From contig NZ_CP011427.1 in NCBI RefSeq assembly GCF_001506165.1, positions 2,108,001 through 2,172,000 on the forward strand: a stretch of DNA of 64,000 nt, in the 5' to 3' direction. The position numbers and the translations under genes are program-made. This DNA is from Pantoea vagans. GTDB taxonomy: Bacteria; Pseudomonadota; Gammaproteobacteria; Enterobacterales; Enterobacteriaceae. Below, one piece after another: positions 1 to 6,645 of this stretch. Each line of letters opens with the position of its first letter. The first letter of the stretch is position 1. The notes under the pieces were generated by a model. It searched no databases. It was not told where the DNA came from and saw nothing but the letters and a program-made list of their open reading frames with translations.

Positions 1-826
1 AACTGTCGACCGCGTCTTCCCCCAACGAGCGACCACTGTGCAACGCGCCAAAATAGCAACCAAGCGTGGTGCTGGCATTATGGGCAATGATGGCAGTGAT
101 GCGCGGATGGTGATGCAGCAGGTCCTGTGTCAACGTCGAGACACTCTGTTGGCGTTCGTCACACTCGATGATCCAGTCGGCACGAAACGGCAATCCGTAT
201 TGCACTAAGGTGGCACAATAGCCGCCAATCCTCTCGGCGCGGGTTAAGGATGAACCCAATCCCCCCACCCACGCGATGCGCTGATGGCCCTGACGAATCA
301 GATATTCAGTCGCGATACGTGCAGCCTGGCTGTTGTCCGGACGCAGTGAATCCACCTTATCCAGGCTGCTGGCACGGGCCGCGCAGATCAAAGCAATGTT
401 CTGCTCCCGTGCCTGCACAATTAACGTCTCCGCCTGCGCCACCGCGCCGCCAAGCACAATGCCATCGGCACCCTGCGCCGCCAGGGAATCGAAACAGCGC
501 TGCAGATTTTGCCCGTGCTGACCACTTTGCGTCAGCACTAACACTTTACCCTGCGCCTCAAGGACCTCACTCAGACCGGCGGTCATCGCGGCATAAAAGG
601 GTTGGCTGAGATCGCGTACGATCAGGCCAATCACCCCGCTCTCCCCACCGCGCAAAATCGACGCTGAACGGTTACGCACATAGCCGAGTTGCTCAATCGC
701 CTGGTTCACCCGCTCCGCCGTCGCCGACGAGATGCGCCCTTTACCTGAGAGCACCAGAGAGACAGTAGAGACCGATACCCCGGCAGCCTGTGCGACATCG
801 TGGATAGTGGTTTTTTGCTGGGACAT
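1..826 (-). CDS. malI: MalI, LacI-family repressor of the malX-malY operon (3' end outside window)
   Basis: The product is a LacI/GalR-family transcriptional repressor. The N-terminus carries the helix-turn-helix (TTIHDVAQAAGVSVSTVSLV), followed by a periplasmic-binding-protein-like ligand domain reaching the window edge after about 275 residues. The ATG at 826 is chosen because the helix-turn-helix begins a few residues later. It diverges from malX with two palindromic operators between them, the arrangement known for E. coli malI-malXY, where MalI represses malX and malY. The gene looks intact as far as visible; only its C-terminus is missing from the window. Confidence 0.95.
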   Translation of the reverse strand, partial: MSQQKTTIHDVAQAAGVSVSTVSLVLSGKGRISSATAERVNQAIEQLGYVRNRSASILRGGESGVIGLIVRDLSQPFYAAMTAGLSEVLEAQGKVLVLTQSGQHGQNLQRCFDSLAAQGADGIVLGGAVAQAETLIVQAREQNIALICAARASSLDKVDSLRPDNSQAARIATEYLIRQGHQRIAWVGGLGSSLTRAERIGGYCATLVQYGLPFRADWIIECDERQQSVSTLTQDLLHHHPRITAIIAHNASTTLGCYFGALHSGRSLGEDAVDS

Positions 827-864
827 CGCGTTCCGTTTCCAACAACTGATGAAGAAACAAAGAG

Positions 865-876
865 GTAAAACGTTAC
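865..876. promoter_or_regulatory. MalI operator, malI-proximal
   Basis: The near-palindrome gtaaaacgttac lies in the malI-malX intergenic region and matches the left half of the better palindrome at 945-956. It sits about 40 bp from the malI start, so it could serve autoregulation. Assignment rests on similarity to known MalI operators. Confidence 0.6.
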
Positions 877-944
877 ACTGATTTCTGGAAAAATAAAGCC
901 CAGCATTAGTCATGCTTTGTGACTATAAACACGAAAACGCATGG

Positions 945-956
945 TAAAACGTTTTA
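945..956. promoter_or_regulatory. MalI operator, malX-proximal
   Basis: The perfect palindrome taaaacgtttta, embedded in ggtaaaacgttttatc, matches the E. coli MalI operator consensus and lies 50 bp before the malX ATG. A CRP half-site-like tgtga occurs just upstream at about 918, in keeping with CRP-dependent malX expression known from E. coli. Confidence 0.75.
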
Positions 957-1005
957 TCATTGTTTACCTAATTGATTACTTACCCCCTTTTTGCCAGGAG
1001 AGACT

Positions 1006-1275
1006 ATGTCCGCCAGCCGACCCAAAATGTCACTTTGGGAATTTTTCCAGAGTCTGGGTAAAACCTTTATGTTGCCTGTTGCCCTGCTGTCGTTCTGCGG
1101 CATCCTGCTGGGAATAGGCAGCTCACTCAGCAGCCATGATGTGCTGACGCTGATCCCGATGCTCGATCAGCCACTGCTGCAGTATCTGTTTATCTGGAGA
1201 GAGGGGATTAGGAAACGGAAGTCGACTGAAGTCGCAACGTATCACGGTTTTTGTCAGAGCCTTACCGCAAAATGA
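1006..1275 (+). pseudogene. malX: malX 5' fragment, PTS maltose/glucose IIC component cut by prophage
   Basis: The first 64 codons (1006-1197) match the N-terminus of MalX, the EIICB membrane permease of the glucose/maltose PTS family. The ATG at 1006 follows an aggag ribosome site. After the Ile-Trp codons at 1192-1197 the frame runs into prophage DNA and stops at 1275, so it encodes only the first membrane segment plus about 25 foreign residues. The rest of the gene continues in frame at 53334. Precise excision of the prophage would restore a ~530-codon gene, the usual MalX length. Confidence 0.93.
1192..1198. other. attL core
   Basis: The core atctgga is shared exactly with 53328-53334. 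Flanks are ctgttt on the bacterial left side and gagagg on the phage side. Allowing one mismatch, identity extends left by three bases (ttt versus ttc). The core covers MalX codons for Ile-Trp. Confidence 0.8.
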
Positions 1276-1319
1276 TTCACTACATAGCACGTAGTAACAT
1301 CGTTTTGCGGTAATTTTTT
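1262..1319 (+). terminator. Long-stem terminator just inside attL
   Basis: An 11-bp perfect stem (ttaccgcaaaa at 1262-1272 with ttttgcggtaa at 1303-1313) is followed by six T residues. It overlaps the stop of the truncated malX frame and would end malX-promoter transcription before it enters the prophage array. Confidence 0.7.
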
Positions 1320-1338
1320 GCCCCATACATGCCCCACT
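1319..1338. repeat. Putative integrase arm-type sites, left side
   Basis: Two direct repeats with the core tgcccca occur at 1320-1326 and 1330-1336, the second extended to tgccccact. The same pair, 11 bp apart, lies in the last codons of int at 53247-53266. Paired repeats on both sides of att are typical of arm sites bound by the tyrosine integrase N-terminus. No binding data; inference from position and symmetry. Confidence 0.45.
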
Positions 1339-1380
1339 CAAATGTTCGTCCCGCTCTTACCATAAAGCTAAAAAACCTCT

Positions 1381-1432
1381 GCCGCTTCGCTAGATTTTGT
1401 TTAGGACCATCCTAATATCTAATTGTCACTTC
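1381..1432. repeat. 52-bp duplicated segment, copy 1
   Basis: It shares gccgcttcgctag, ccatcctaa and tgtc-n-cttc, in the same order and at identical spacing, with 1638-1689. Each copy lies upstream of one plus-strand terminator, so the two neighbouring units appear to be duplicates of each other. Confidence 0.7.
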
Positions 1433-1491
1433 GATTTCTTTTGATGTTGACCACTAGCTCATTGGAAATGTTAGACACAGTATTGTGTCTG

Positions 1492-1525
1492 GCCCGGATG
1501 ACCGGACTCATCCGGGCTTTTTATT
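1492..1525 (+). terminator. Array terminator T1
   Basis: The stem gcccggatg / catccgggc (9 bp, loop of 8) is followed by tttttattt. It is the first of twelve plus-strand intrinsic terminators in the left arm of the prophage. Confidence 0.85.
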
Positions 1526-1637
1526 TACTTTGGGGTGGTGTGCCTTGAGTCCTTGTACATCGTCAGCATTCACACATTCAGAACATCTTTCACTTTCATC
1601 ACTCACCCTCAGAACTTGATACCGATTAAAAATGCTC

Positions 1638-1689
1638 GCCGCTTCGCTAGCTATTAATTGATGCCATCCTAAAATTAGGGTGTCGCTTC
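1638..1689. repeat. 52-bp duplicated segment, copy 2
   Basis: This is the second copy of the segment at 1381-1432. The three conserved blocks start at offsets 0, 26 and 43 in both copies with no insertion or deletion, while the DNA between them differs. Confidence 0.7.
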
Positions 1690-1744
1690 TACTTACCTGT
1701 ACTAACGACAAACTCCGATTGATCATGATTCGCACCTTTTGTGC

Positions 1745-1780
1745 AGCCCGTAGGCCATCTGTGACGGGCTTTTTATTTTT
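1745..1780 (+). terminator. Array terminator T2
   Basis: The stem agcccgt / acgggct is followed by ttttattttt. It ends the unit carrying the second 52-bp repeat. Confidence 0.8.
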
Positions 1781-1869
1781 GTAACTATCACTTCCGAAAC
1801 GGCACCAAATCCCCTAATCATCTCAGCAAATTCTTATCATGGAACTTTTCGGAACGTTCAAGAAACTAT

Positions 1870-1973
1870 TGCTATAATAGCGACGTATTCATATACACAC
1901 AGCAACCGTTATGCGTACGAAAAGAGAATTTCTCATTGAACGAATTTTTACCCGCCTCTGTGCGGGTTTTTTT
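1870..1973 (+). ncRNA. Putative ~90-nt transcript with strong extended -10 promoter and terminator T3
   Basis: An extended -10 (tgctataat, 1870-1878) predicts a start near 1885. The stem acccgc / gcgggt followed by seven T residues (1950-1973) would end a transcript of about 90 nt. The RNA contains an ATG (1911) whose frame runs through the terminator for about 34 codons, without a convincing ribosome site. It could be a small regulatory RNA or a leader. Confidence 0.55.
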
Positions 1974-2080
1974 GTGTTTAAAGACTGGATTATCCAAGGA
2001 CGATCGTTATCATAAAGGCGTTCCAGTTCTCCTCGGAACTACCAACACTCCATTGATATGTCAGGCATTTAATTATTGCC

Positions 2081-2110
2081 GCCCGGACTCCATTGCTCCG
2101 GGCTTTTTTT
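2081..2110 (+). terminator. Array terminator T4
   Basis: The stem gcccgga / tccgggc with a 9-nt loop is followed by seven T residues. Sequence and upstream context (ggcat...ttgccgcccgga) resemble T8 at 2838, suggesting duplicated units. Confidence 0.85.
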
Positions 2111-2353
2111 GTGCCAAAAACGGTTACACCTGTATTCAGGCTTACCGGAGATTAATTGACTTCAGCCTTCCTAATATTTCTAATTACATTCCAGAATTAA
2201 CACTTTACTTACAAAGGTTAATTTTTGTTCCTAATTTTCAGACTATTACACTGTAATCAGATAATTTAACGAACCAAATTTTGTTGTAAGAGTGTTACAT
2301 TTTCCATTCAACATTAGTGATGTGATGTTGTACGTTACAAACTCCAATTTAAC

Positions 2354-2383
2354 GCCCGCTCCATTTTGGAAGCGGGTTTTTTT
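2354..2383 (+). terminator. Array terminator T5
   Basis: The stem cccgct-cca / tgg-aagcggg, with a one-base bulge, is followed by seven T residues. Confidence 0.8.
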
Positions 2384-2472
2384 CGTCTAAGCGGCTCAGA
2401 TCACAATAATCAACGTAGGAAAGAGCATGATGAATACAAACCAGAAGGTACGATAGTTTCCCCCCAAAGGTT

Positions 2473-2510
2473 GCCCGCGCTTAATCTCACTAGGATCGCG
2501 GGCTTTTTTT
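2473..2510 (+). terminator. Array terminator T6
   Basis: The stem gcccgcg / cgcgggc is followed by seven T residues. Upstream, a ribosome-site-like aggaaag and a 9-codon frame (2428-2457) are visible but too short to call a gene. Confidence 0.85.
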
Positions 2511-2561
2511 GTGTAAGTAGACTAGATTTAAACTGGTACAGTCGGAAACGTGGAGGCGAGA

Positions 2562-2651
2562 ATGCGATATCTTTTGCTGCCAGGTATTACTACGATTTTG
2601 CTAGTAGTTGTTGTGTTTCTGATGCAAGCACACTGGAGTCCCATGCTGTGA
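2562..2651 (+). CDS. 29-residue hydrophobic membrane peptide
   Basis: An ATG at 2562 follows a strong ribosome site (ggaggcgag), and the frame encodes 29 residues. Residues 4-21 form one hydrophobic helix with four consecutive valines, preceded by Arg-Tyr at the N-terminus. The unit ends at terminator T7. Size and design resemble small toxic or regulatory membrane peptides, such as the Ibs/Ldr/TisB class, but no sequence relationship is claimed. Being cut off by its own terminator supports a real short gene. Confidence 0.55.
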   Translation: MRYLLLPGITTILLVVVVFLMQAHWSPML

Positions 2652-2709
2652 TGACCGACCCCATCACAGCAGGCCAATAAGAACTATAAAAGATTACGCT
2701 GAACTCTCC

Positions 2710-2748
2710 GCACAGGGTGAACTCAAGGCACCCTGTGCTTTTTTTTAT
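2710..2748 (+). terminator. Array terminator T7
   Basis: The 10-bp perfect stem gcacagggtg / caccctgtgc with a 9-nt loop is followed by eight T residues. It is the strongest terminator of the array and lies 58 bp after the 29-residue peptide gene. Confidence 0.9.
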
Positions 2749-2837
2749 AGGCATCCTAGCAAATTAAAAGCCTCATGCTATTTTTACACTGTCCCGTTCC
2801 AAACGGTATGACATCAGTTGCAGGCATAATATTTGCC

Positions 2838-2867
2838 GCCCGGATTACTTTGCTCCGGGCCTTTTTT
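2838..2867 (+). terminator. Array terminator T8
   Basis: The stem gcccgga / tccgggc is followed by cttttttgc. It is near-identical to T4, and the preceding ggcataa...ttgcc is also shared. Confidence 0.85.
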
Positions 2868-2880
2868 GCACAGAAGTGAT

Positions 2881-3081
2881 TCAACGGTTGTGCTGACGCA
2901 GCAAGTCCAAGACAACATCTACAGCTAAGTGGTAGTCATCTCCTTCAAAATTTTGCTTTACAACTTCTGTCAGAGAATCCTTAGTAAGCTCTTTTTGCTC
3001 TTCAAGAATGCACATGAGGGCCCCGCCTAATACCCCAATTACACGTGAGTGAAGATTTTCAAAATACTTTGCATCCTTCAT
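2881..3081 (-). CDS. Small acidic protein, possibly YmgB/AriR-like
   Basis: The 66-residue frame starts at an ATG with a good ribosome site (cggag, 6 nt spacing). The middle (VIGVLGGALMCILEE through VVKQNF) has the amphipathic helix pattern of the small YmgB/AriR biofilm and acid-resistance regulators, with no cysteine or metal motif. Family assignment is a pattern impression only. The gene stands alone on the minus strand inside the terminator array and would be co-oriented with the phage late operon. Confidence 0.55.
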   Translation of the reverse strand: MKDAKYFENLHSRVIGVLGGALMCILEEQKELTKDSLTEVVKQNFEGDDYHLAVDVVLDLLRQHNR

Positions 3082-3263
3082 GGCGCACTCCGAGAATGAG
3101 AATTGTCTTAATCATTCTATATCATCCTGTAAAGAGTGAATTTTTGATTGGTCTCATCAGCAAAAAATAAAAGGCATACTAATATTCTTAAGTCCTGACT
3201 GCTTCCCCGTAGTTGAGGTCATGCTCTTACTCTTAATGGAAATGTTTGGCATAAACTGATGCC

Positions 3264-3300
3264 GCCCGGGTGACTGATGTTTCCCGGGCTTTTTATTTTT
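3264..3300 (+). terminator. Array terminator T9
   Basis: The stem gcccggg / cccgggc is followed by ttttattttt. Upstream atggaaatgtttggcata resembles the sequence before T1 (ttggaaatgttagac). Confidence 0.85.
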
Positions 3301-3305
3301 AGGCA

Positions 3306-3695
3306 TTAAATTGGTGACCCATCCTGTTCGTGTATTGCGGTAACCTCGTGCGTTACCACTCCTACCACGGCCACATCCTCGAGTTGATCATCATCCAGAG
3401 TCAGTCCGTCATCGGTGATAATACGACTGGGATGTAGAAAGGCATGCCCCCATTCGTAATTTCCTGAGAGGTCCAGCAGAACAGCGTCACCATTCTGCGG
3501 TCGCCGCTTCTCGTCTACGATGCAACTTCGCCCATTCCACTCCACCAGGTAACAGGTACTGCTGGTTGTCATCAATTTCTGAACCGGGAGAGTCACCTCG
3601 CAACCGGCAGATCCGAATATCGAGTAGTGTAAGCCGGGGACAACATTTCCCTCTTCATTGCCCACGCTTTCTGAGTACTCTGCCCTGCGAACCAT
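3306..3695 (-). CDS. Phage protein resembling an S24/LexA-type fold
   Basis: The frame has 129 residues, starting at an ATG behind a gggggaa ribosome site. The C-terminal two thirds (RRPQNGDAVLLD, then a turn, then VVGVVTHEV) have the strand pattern of the LexA/UmuD peptidase fold. I see no clear catalytic Ser-Met pair, so this may be a degenerate or non-enzymatic member. It lies at the end of the late region among accessory genes. No precise function can be assigned from sequence. Confidence 0.6.
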   Translation of the reverse strand: MVRRAEYSESVGNEEGNVVPGLHYSIFGSAGCEVTLPVQKLMTTSSTCYLVEWNGRSCIVDEKRRPQNGDAVLLDLSGNYEWGHAFLHPSRIITDDGLTLDDDQLEDVAVVGVVTHEVTAIHEQDGSPI

Positions 3696-3890
3696 ATTTC
3701 CCCCTTCCCGCTCTGCTTAAGGCCGTCTACTAAACGCCAAACTTCTGGCTTGTGGTTTGTGGTCGTCTAAGAGATTGAGCTGTGAAATGCCTTGGCTAAA
3801 AGTCGCCGAGCATTGCGCCTGCTTTCGTATAGCGCCGGATGAACGATGCGCTGAAGACATAGCACGAGTCCACATCAACCGGCGCGAAAA

Positions 3891-4142
3891 TCACATCCCA
3901 CCATTGGGATTGAAAACCTGAAACACGCGCTCTTCACCGTTTCTAGGGGAAATGTCGCGGAACGTCGTTGTGTTGGTTTCAATCCACTTATTTGCTTCAC
4001 TCAGGGAATACTCCCATTTGTAACGTTTAAGCACTGCAACAAAGTCGACTGTACTTATTGTTAAACGGCCCTCTACATCACGTTTAAGCGCCTGCCTGAA
4101 AGCCATCTTGATTTCATAGTCACGAGGCATTGTCATTACCAT
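3891..4142 (-). CDS. SOS-regulated small phage protein
   Basis: The frame has 83 residues; the start could also be the internal ATG at 4130. It is a compact, charged protein without membrane segments (EIKMAFRQALKRD near the N-terminus, then EANKWIETNTTTF). A perfect CTG-N10-CAG LexA box lies only 10 bp upstream, so expression is very likely induced by DNA damage. The leader would be almost absent. Related LexA-controlled small proteins at this end of lambdoid genomes include DinI-like and antirepressor proteins; this one does not obviously match either. Confidence 0.7.
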   Translation of the reverse strand: MVMTMPRDYEIKMAFRQALKRDVEGRLTISTVDFVAVLKRYKWEYSLSEANKWIETNTTTFRDISPRNGEERVFQVFNPNGGM

Positions 4143-4151
4143 TCAATAGGA

Positions 4152-4167
4152 CTGTATGTGCATACAG
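4152..4167. promoter_or_regulatory. LexA (SOS) box
   Basis: ctgtatgtgcatacag is a perfect inverted repeat of the form CTGTAT-N4-ATACAG, close to the LexA consensus. It lies directly upstream of the minus-strand gene ending at 3891. Confidence 0.85.
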
Positions 4168-4333
4168 TATTATTTGTAAAAAGGAGTCTTTCAAGATCGT
4201 TAAGGTGAGGTTTTCGTAAAGCCTTTGGCGCATAACGAGATTTATTTTTTTTAATTGCTCCGTTTTGACAAATCATTTTGGAAACCTAAGCTTTATTAGC
4301 AACATACCGTTGCTTTCATGGACTGGGGAAATT

Positions 4334-4504
4334 ATGAAGAAGTTTTTAAGCGGATTAATCATTATTACAGGCCTTGTGACGCTGGCAGGATGCCATCATG
4401 AAAGCCCTGCTGTAGGCCATGATGGTCGACCACATGCACCAAGCGGCGAATCAGTACCTGGCGGCCCGCTGGGCAAAGGCCCGGCTGGTCAACCACAGAG
4501 TTAG
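4334..4504 (+). CDS. Small phage lipoprotein with own promoter and terminator
   Basis: The 56-residue protein starts at an ATG behind gggga. Residues 1-18 form a lipoprotein signal ending in the lipobox LAGC, and the mature ~37 residues are His, Gly and Pro rich (HHESP, GGPLGKG). A ttgaca -35-like hexamer lies at 4265-4270 and terminator T10 follows 6 bp after the stop, so this is a self-contained transcription unit of the moron type. Function unknown; likely anchored in the outer membrane after lipidation. Confidence 0.75.
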   Translation: MKKFLSGLIIITGLVTLAGCHHESPAVGHDGRPHAPSGESVPGGPLGKGPAGQPQS

Positions 4505-4509
4505 TCAGT

Positions 4510-4535
4510 GCCCGGCCACTGTGCCGGGCTTTTTT
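4510..4535 (+). terminator. Array terminator T10
   Basis: The stem gcccggc / gccgggc is followed by six T residues. It ends the small lipoprotein unit. Confidence 0.9.
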
Positions 4536-4689
4536 ATGCTCCAGCACAGAACAATCCTAACCTCACTTTTGTAAGACCATTCCCACATCACTGCACTTCA
4601 CACAGTTTTAGCCTAATAGAGCTACACGCATACAGGATGTTGCGCGTTAGCGTACGAGTTTGCAGGTTAACCCTGCCATGAAACACTTT

Positions 4690-4713
4690 GCCCGCCGCTG
4701 AGCGGGCTTTTTT
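4690..4713 (+). terminator. Array terminator T11
   Basis: The stem gcccgc / gcgggc is followed by six T residues. No frame with a ribosome site precedes it, so the unit from about 4540 would be noncoding. Confidence 0.85.
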
Positions 4714-4832
4714 ATACGTGTTGCATGTAAAGGACGGCGGTAAAGAATTTTAAGTGGAGAGGATTGGAGTGAGCGACTAACCTTTGATCACCCACCCCGT
4801 AGTCTGCTTTAAGACGGGCGCGGTACATATCT

Positions 4833-4854
4833 GCCCCGTCGCCGGGGCTTTTTT
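4833..4854 (+). terminator. Array terminator T12, facing the late operon
   Basis: The stem gcccc / ggggc is followed by six T residues that overlap the stop codon of the convergent minus-strand tail-fibre assembly gene. It insulates the late genes from plus-strand array transcripts. Confidence 0.85.
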
Positions 4855-5308
4855 ACGCAGTTGGCTTTATCGGCCACTGAATATTAGGTGCATCACTGAT
4901 GTTGGTATCGTTCAGAACGTCAATGTAATCCATCCATGCATTAAGTGATTCAGTCTCAGCATCGCTAAGTTTGCGGCCCATCAAAAGCTTGGTCTGCCAT
5001 ACAGTGATGGCTTGAGTGGCTTCATCAAGTAAGCTCTTCCGTTCAGACGTGGCAATCGCCTGATAATCAGGAGGAGGTATTAGCTCAAGCCGAGGTCCCT
5101 TTTCGTCAAAAATCTGATAATATCCAGCAGGGCAATTCCAAAAATTTCGGTACTCTTCGATGTTCATTTCAACCAAATCATCAGGTTTTTCTAGGTATGT
5201 ATCCATTGCGGAAGCCAAATAAAAACCGCCTTTTTCGATGCTGAAATAATACATTTCGACAAACTCAGATTCTGCATTGCTCTCGTTAAATTCCTTCGCT
5301 TCTGCCAT
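4853..5308 (-). CDS. Tail fibre assembly protein (Tfa family)
   Basis: The 151-residue protein starts at 5308, five bases after the fibre stop (tgaaaatg). Tfa hallmarks are an N-terminal YYF...GGFY segment, a central proline-rich IPPPDY, a helical region with repeated Ala/Leu, and a C-terminal tryptophan/proline end (IQWPIKP). Tfa proteins chaperone folding or trimerisation of the fibre encoded just upstream. It is the last gene of the minus-strand late operon. Confidence 0.88.
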   Translation of the reverse strand: MAEAKEFNESNAESEFVEMYYFSIEKGGFYLASAMDTYLEKPDDLVEMNIEEYRNFWNCPAGYYQIFDEKGPRLELIPPPDYQAIATSERKSLLDEATQAITVWQTKLLMGRKLSDAETESLNAWMDYIDVLNDTNISDAPNIQWPIKPTA

Positions 5309-5310
5309 TT

Positions 5311-6258
5311 TCAATATCCAATTGCAATAAAGTTTATACGACAAGCACTACTAACCTGATCTTTAACGTGAATGTCAAAGCTTGTATTACGAGTGGTCGA
5401 GTAGTTTATTATCCAGCAACTTGTTGCACCCGTACTGTCCCCAAGCACCGGGATACACACCATACAAGCCGTTGGGAACGCAGCTGGATAAGTAATAGTC
5501 GTTTCGCCAGAAGTGTTCAATGTAACAACAGCTGAGTGAACGAGAACTATATAATTTCGAGTGCTTGTTGCAACAACGAATCGGTTTGTGGCCGGTGATG
5601 TGAAGCCCATGTTACTCAATGTTGAGTTCAGTAAGGCTGCTGTAGCGAATGATAATGAACCTAAGCCTGTAATGTTGTTACCACCCATGGCGAGAGCTCC
5701 AGATATAGTGCCACCGGATTTCTGAAGCGCCCCCGTTATTCTAGAATCATCGCCTGCAGCCACAGTACCAGAGGCTGTCCCAACATCCTTTGATGACGAA
5801 TTACCAAGATCACTTTTATTGGCTTTCTCGTCTAGAGAGGACTGAAAACCATTAAATTGGTCCGCAATATAACCCCAGCTTGGACCAGTAAACTTTGTCA
5901 GGTCTGGCAATGTTACGGTGACAGAAGTATCGCTGCTGAAAACCTTCTGCCAGTTCACCTTATCAAAGTTAAATCCTCGTATTGCCTTAGCCACATCAGC
6001 CGCGACCTGAGCCGTGATTCCGACGAGAGCTGCATTGGGAAGGGCCGTCCAAGCTAATCCTGAAGTAGTTGGTCCATCGTAGGCAGTGGTTAGCGTCAAT
6101 GCTGTAGCCGAACCAACAGCCTGGACACCAAGTGTATAAGTCACCCCACCAACAACGGCGACCACTAGGTCATTTACTTTTAATTCTGTAGCAAAGTTAG
6201 TGCCTGTACCAGTAACGTCGGTTGAACCACTGGTGAGCGTAATAGTACCTGCTGGCAT
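5311..6258 (-). CDS. Tail fibre protein
   Basis: The 315-residue protein starts at the ATG at 6258 behind ggagg. The N-terminal ~90 residues are Gly/Thr/Val-rich beta repeats. A middle segment (DEKANKSDLG, then GALQKSGGTISGALAMGGN) is the collagen-like or coiled region common to lambdoid side fibres. The C-terminal ~110 residues form a compact receptor-binding head (YPAAFP, CWIINYST, FIAIGY). It recognises the host surface after Tfa-assisted trimerisation. Confidence 0.88.
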   Translation of the reverse strand: MPAGTITLTSGSTDVTGTGTNFATELKVNDLVVAVVGGVTYTLGVQAVGSATALTLTTAYDGPTTSGLAWTALPNAALVGITAQVAADVAKAIRGFNFDKVNWQKVFSSDTSVTVTLPDLTKFTGPSWGYIADQFNGFQSSLDEKANKSDLGNSSSKDVGTASGTVAAGDDSRITGALQKSGGTISGALAMGGNNITGLGSLSFATAALLNSTLSNMGFTSPATNRFVVATSTRNYIVLVHSAVVTLNTSGETTITYPAAFPTACMVCIPVLGDSTGATSCWIINYSTTRNTSFDIHVKDQVSSACRINFIAIGY

Positions 6259-6275
6259 CGTTTCCTCCGGGCAAT

Positions 6276-6303
6276 AAGAAAACCCAGCGCTCAAGCCGGG
6301 CTA
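6276..6303 (-). terminator. Terminator within the late operon, upstream of the fibre gene
   Basis: On the minus strand the imperfect stem agcccggc / gcgctgggt is followed by ttttctt, ending just before the fibre ribosome site. It sits between the plus-strand lipoprotein cargo and the fibre gene, so late transcription must read through it, presumably through Q antitermination. Confidence 0.65.
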
Positions 6304-6420
6304 TGTACTCATTTCTGCTCAAATCAAGTAAATAAATCGATCGATAAGATCTAAATCATTCACTTCAATCGAACTGGCTGAGGTGATTTCATGCTGTATA
6401 CAAAAGAGGAAGGTATTTAT

Positions 6421-6645
6421 ATGAAGATGACATTCACTATCTCTGTAGCGTTATTAGCTTTGTCAGGTTGCGCATCTAATACGCCACCAATCTGCTTTAA
6501 CAAAGCGAAAATCACCAATCGCATATATGACGTTGCTGTATTTAAAATTGAAAACGGTAAATACCTTGCTGGAAATCCATTTCATACATGGGCGGATAAG
6601 TCGCAATTTGTCGACACTTCAGAATGCGACAAATTAAACCCCTAA
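6421..6645 (+). CDS. Phage lipoprotein, possibly a Cor-like receptor-blocking protein
   Basis: The 74-residue protein starts at 6421 behind aggaagg. The signal peptide ends in the lipobox LSGC, with the mature part beginning CASNTPP. Mature features are a second Cys near residue 24, a VAVFKIENGKYLAG segment and a C-terminal Cys (TSECD). This pattern and the location beside tail-tip genes recall Cor lipoproteins of N15/HK022/phi80, which block the FhuA receptor; that link is from memory. It is antisense to the late operon and overlaps the convergent tail gene by 12 bp. Confidence 0.7.
   Translation: MKMTFTISVALLALSGCASNTPPICFNKAKITNRIYDVAVFKIENGKYLAGNPFHTWADKSQFVDTSECDKLNP

Noticed and set aside
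250..609. Plus-strand open frame of 119 codons within malI
   Set aside because: Antisense shadow of malI with low-complexity Pro/Arg composition and no ribosome site.
1936..2256. Plus-strand frame across terminators T3 and T4
   Set aside because: It reads through two strong terminators and has no ribosome site; the terminator units explain the region better.
2366..2680. 104-codon frame across T6
   Set aside because: It begins in the T5 hairpin, spans T6 and lacks a leader; the 29-residue peptide in another frame has a much better start.
2763..2880. Frame from ATG 2774 across T8
   Set aside because: No ribosome site; the coding stretch includes the terminator hairpin itself.
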